44,202 nucleotides of DNA from Clostridiales bacterium (GTDB lineage Bacteria; Bacillota; Clostridia; Lachnospirales; Lachnospiraceae): NCBI GenBank assembly GCA_012520645.1, contig JAAYNV010000041.1, forward strand, positions 1 through 44,202, in the 5' to 3' direction. The position numbers and the translations under genes are program-made. Within the stretch, counting starts at the first letter, position 1, and the number at the start of each line of letters is the position of its first letter. Under the pieces are notes generated by a model that worked only from the letters and a program-made list of their open reading frames with translations, was not told where the DNA came from and did no database searches. Positions 42,418-44,202 of the stretch are shown piece by piece.

Positions 42418-43467
42418 ATGGCAAATAAAAAACCTACTTTACAAGATGTTGCAGATGCGCTCGGTATTTCAAGAAACACTGTTTCAAGAGCACTAAATAA
42501 CCCAGGAACAGTATCTGAAGCAACGAGAGATAAAATTTTTCAAAAGGCTGCTGAGTTGGGCTACAAACAGTTCAATTTATTTCAAGCTTTACCTGAAGCT
42601 CACGCACCACTAATTTCAAATAGCACAAACGAAATTGCTTTTTTCACGCAATCATTTCCTGGAAGTTCACACTTTGGTACTAAATTGCTAAATACATTTC
42701 AAAAGAAAATCGGTGACTTCGGATATAAGCTTTCAGTGTATATTATTAGAGATACTGAAATTGAACAACAATGTTTTCCTACTAATTTCAATATGGAGCA
42801 TACTTCTGGAATTATTTGTTTAGAGTTATTTTCTGAATCCTATAGTGACTTCCTATGCAAACAAAATATTCCACTTTTACTTGTAGACACAGTATTTAAC
42901 CACAATGATCTGAATTTACAAGCAGATTTACTATATATGGAAAATCAGACAAGTGTATATTTAATGTTAAAAGAACTGGTTACAAAAGGTTATCGCAACA
43001 TTTCTTTCATTGGAGATCGTTTCCACTGTCAATCGTTCTATGAACGTTGGAAAACATATTGTGCTGTTATGGCAGATTACAATATCAGTATTAACTTTAA
43101 TAACAGTATTTTAGATAATGACTCAAACCCATATGGAGATATCAATTGGCTTACCAAACGCATTCAGAGATTACCCGTTTTACCAGATGTTTTTTTCTGT
43201 GCAAATGATTATCTGGCAATATCTGCAATCAAGGCTTTAAAAGCATTAAATATTTCTGTTCCTGAGGATGTACTTATTTGCGGATTTGATGATGCTCCCG
43301 AATCTGTAGTTATTGAGCCAAGTATTACAACTGTACATATTCCCAGTGACTCAATGGGATATATTGCTGCAGATTTACTTATGACACGTATCGCTCACCC
43401 TGATATGCCTTACAGAACTACATATGTAAAAACAGATATTATTTTCAGAGATTCAACGCATAAATAA
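42418..43467 (+). CDS. LacI-family regulator of the sucrose/fructan operon
   Basis: 349 residues. The N-terminal helix-turn-helix is PTLQDVADALGISRNTVSRA followed by LNNPGTVS and a hinge. The sensor domain (Peripla_BP_3 type) includes FFCANDYLAISAIKALKAL and VLICGFDDAPESV near the C-terminus, as in sucrose and fructan repressors. ATG at 42418 is preferred over the in-frame TTG at 42391 because AAAGGA lies between them, although the spacing of 13 is long. It is divergent from the permease gene and ends about 110 bases before a weak hairpin terminator. Confidence 0.85.
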   Translation: MANKKPTLQDVADALGISRNTVSRALNNPGTVSEATRDKIFQKAAELGYKQFNLFQALPEAHAPLISNSTNEIAFFTQSFPGSSHFGTKLLNTFQKKIGDFGYKLSVYIIRDTEIEQQCFPTNFNMEHTSGIICLELFSESYSDFLCKQNIPLLLVDTVFNHNDLNLQADLLYMENQTSVYLMLKELVTKGYRNISFIGDRFHCQSFYERWKTYCAVMADYNISINFNNSILDNDSNPYGDINWLTKRIQRLPVLPDVFFCANDYLAISAIKALKALNISVPEDVLICGFDDAPESVVIEPSITTVHIPSDSMGYIAADLLMTRIAHPDMPYRTTYVKTDIIFRDSTHK

Positions 43468-43579
43468 CAAGATTAAGTCAAAATCCAGCTTCACTGAAAT
43501 TTAAGCTTATATGAGTAAGTGTCAGACCATTCGCCTTACCTTTTTTCTATTGTCTCATTATATTTATTGGATAAGAATA

Positions 43580-43617
43580 AGAGGGTTAATCATTTTCTTT
43601 AGTCTGATCAACCCTCT
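43580..43617. terminator. weak bidirectional hairpin after the LacI gene
   Basis: AGAGGGTT-a-ATCA (43580-43592) pairs with TGAT-c-AACCCTCT (43605-43617). Only short T-runs follow on either side. Confidence 0.45.
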
Positions 43618-43645
43618 TTAATCATATTTACTTAGTGTCTGCTGA

Positions 43646-44202
43646 TTAAGCAGATATTTGCAACTTCCAACTTTTATATCTGCTCCAGTCGCACCATAAT
43701 CGGAACAGATGCAAAAGAGCACAAAGTATTCGCCTCTGAATCCTGAATAGGTTCGTCACGAATACAGATAATGTGATAGAGGTCAACTGCGTTTCCTCCA
43801 GTTTTGTGATAATGCAGCTCATACCATAGCAACGCTTGCTCAGACTGAATCTACGCTCCACTTCGATTCTGTCGGTATTATCCTGATACTCTTGTTTTTT
43901 ATCAACTTTTGCTGTAACACTTGATCTGCCCAGCTTTGGATCTGACAACCGAATCCCATGCTCTTTGCAGTAACTCCTGTTTTCTCTGGTTCTGTATATC
44001 TGATCTGCCAAAACACGTTCCGGATAATAACCGGTACATTCTTTGAAGCGTTCTACCGCTTCAATCAGACAATACTTGTTTATTGTATACTTAAAATACC
44101 AACTATTGCAGAGGGCAATCCCAAAAGTTGCATGAGGAATTTCCCTATTATTGCAGATGCGTTTGGTATTTCTCTAAGGCCACAGTAAATACTGTAGTTT
44201 TA
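43646..44202 (-). mobile_element. C-terminal remnant of an IS5/IS1182-type DDE transposase, running off the window
   Basis: The frame is open on the minus strand from a stop at 44174-44176 down to 43646. It encodes VERFKECTGYYPERVLADQI, then YRTRENRSYCKEHGIRLSDP and, further on, DRIEVERRFSLSKRCYGM followed by IITKLEETQLTSITLSVFVT, the end of the transposase catalytic domain with the final Glu. Upstream codons lose similarity and hit a stop, so the N-terminal DDE part is missing or frameshifted. No terminal inverted repeat was identified; a 6-bp TCTGCT/AGCAGA hairpin surrounds the stop codon. Confidence 0.7.

Noticed and set aside
43958-44188. 76-codon rightward frame at the right edge
   Set aside because: It is the complement of the transposase remnant, which has recognisable family motifs on the other strand.

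Overview
The window looks like a chromosomal segment of a gut-type Lachnospiraceae (Clostridia, Firmicutes). Ribosome binding sites are strong GGAGG types. It carries an ECF-type vitamin/nucleoside transporter, LacI/AraC/ArsR regulators, a Clostridia-style short FeoA plus FeoB, DUF6179/DUF6323 proteins and LplB/LplC-type sugar permeases. I cannot place it to species from sequence alone.

Layout, left to right. (1) 1-3.2 kb: a small cysteine-motif protein with an AraC regulator, a divergent sdpR-sdpI pair with tandem palindromic operators, and a coiled-coil protein built from seven 21-bp repeats. (2) 3.2-7.8 kb: a cysteine hydrolase, then a rightward operon of uridine-phosphorylase-like enzyme, ECF S component, EcfT and a two-domain EcfA; this reads as nucleoside uptake plus phosphorolysis. 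(3) 7.8-10.5 kb: a MATE exporter and a secreted SH3-type protein broken by two single-base frameshifts. (4) 10.6-16 kb: a leftward sugar operon (xylulokinase, DUF4867 cupin-like protein, L-fucose/L-arabinose-isomerase-like protein) with an operator just downstream of its promoter, a divergent LacI regulator, and a 44-residue TTG-started lipoprotein between them. (5) 16-25.7 kb: ten leftward genes for an Mrp/Mbh-like cation/proton antiporter with four NuoL/M/N-type subunits and no visible redox module. (6) 25.7-33.4 kb: housekeeping genes (trxA, trmB, a D,D-carboxypeptidase, the DUF6179/DUF6323 pair, a DEDDh exonuclease) and feoA-feoB, where feoB is frameshifted. (7) 33.36-34.3 kb: a scar consisting of the 3' half of a tRNA-Arg(CCT) and decayed ATPase and histidine-kinase remnants. 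(8) 34.3-43.5 kb: a visibly more AT-rich sucrose/fructan island (fructokinase, a lipoprotein GH32, sucrose-6-phosphate hydrolase, binding protein, two permeases, divergent LacI), followed by (9) a degraded DDE transposase at the right edge.

Two window-wide themes stand out. First, several genes are interrupted by exactly one missing base in an A or T run (two in the SH3 gene, one in feoB, and one that extends the exonuclease through its own terminator), which suggests either assembly homopolymer undercalls or real slippage. Second, the tRNA half-gene, the pseudogene remnants, the base-composition change and the transposase remnant together make the sugar cluster on the right look like a horizontally acquired genomic island. 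The least described systems are the redox-less four-antiporter complex and the isomerase-like/DUF4867/xylulokinase pathway.
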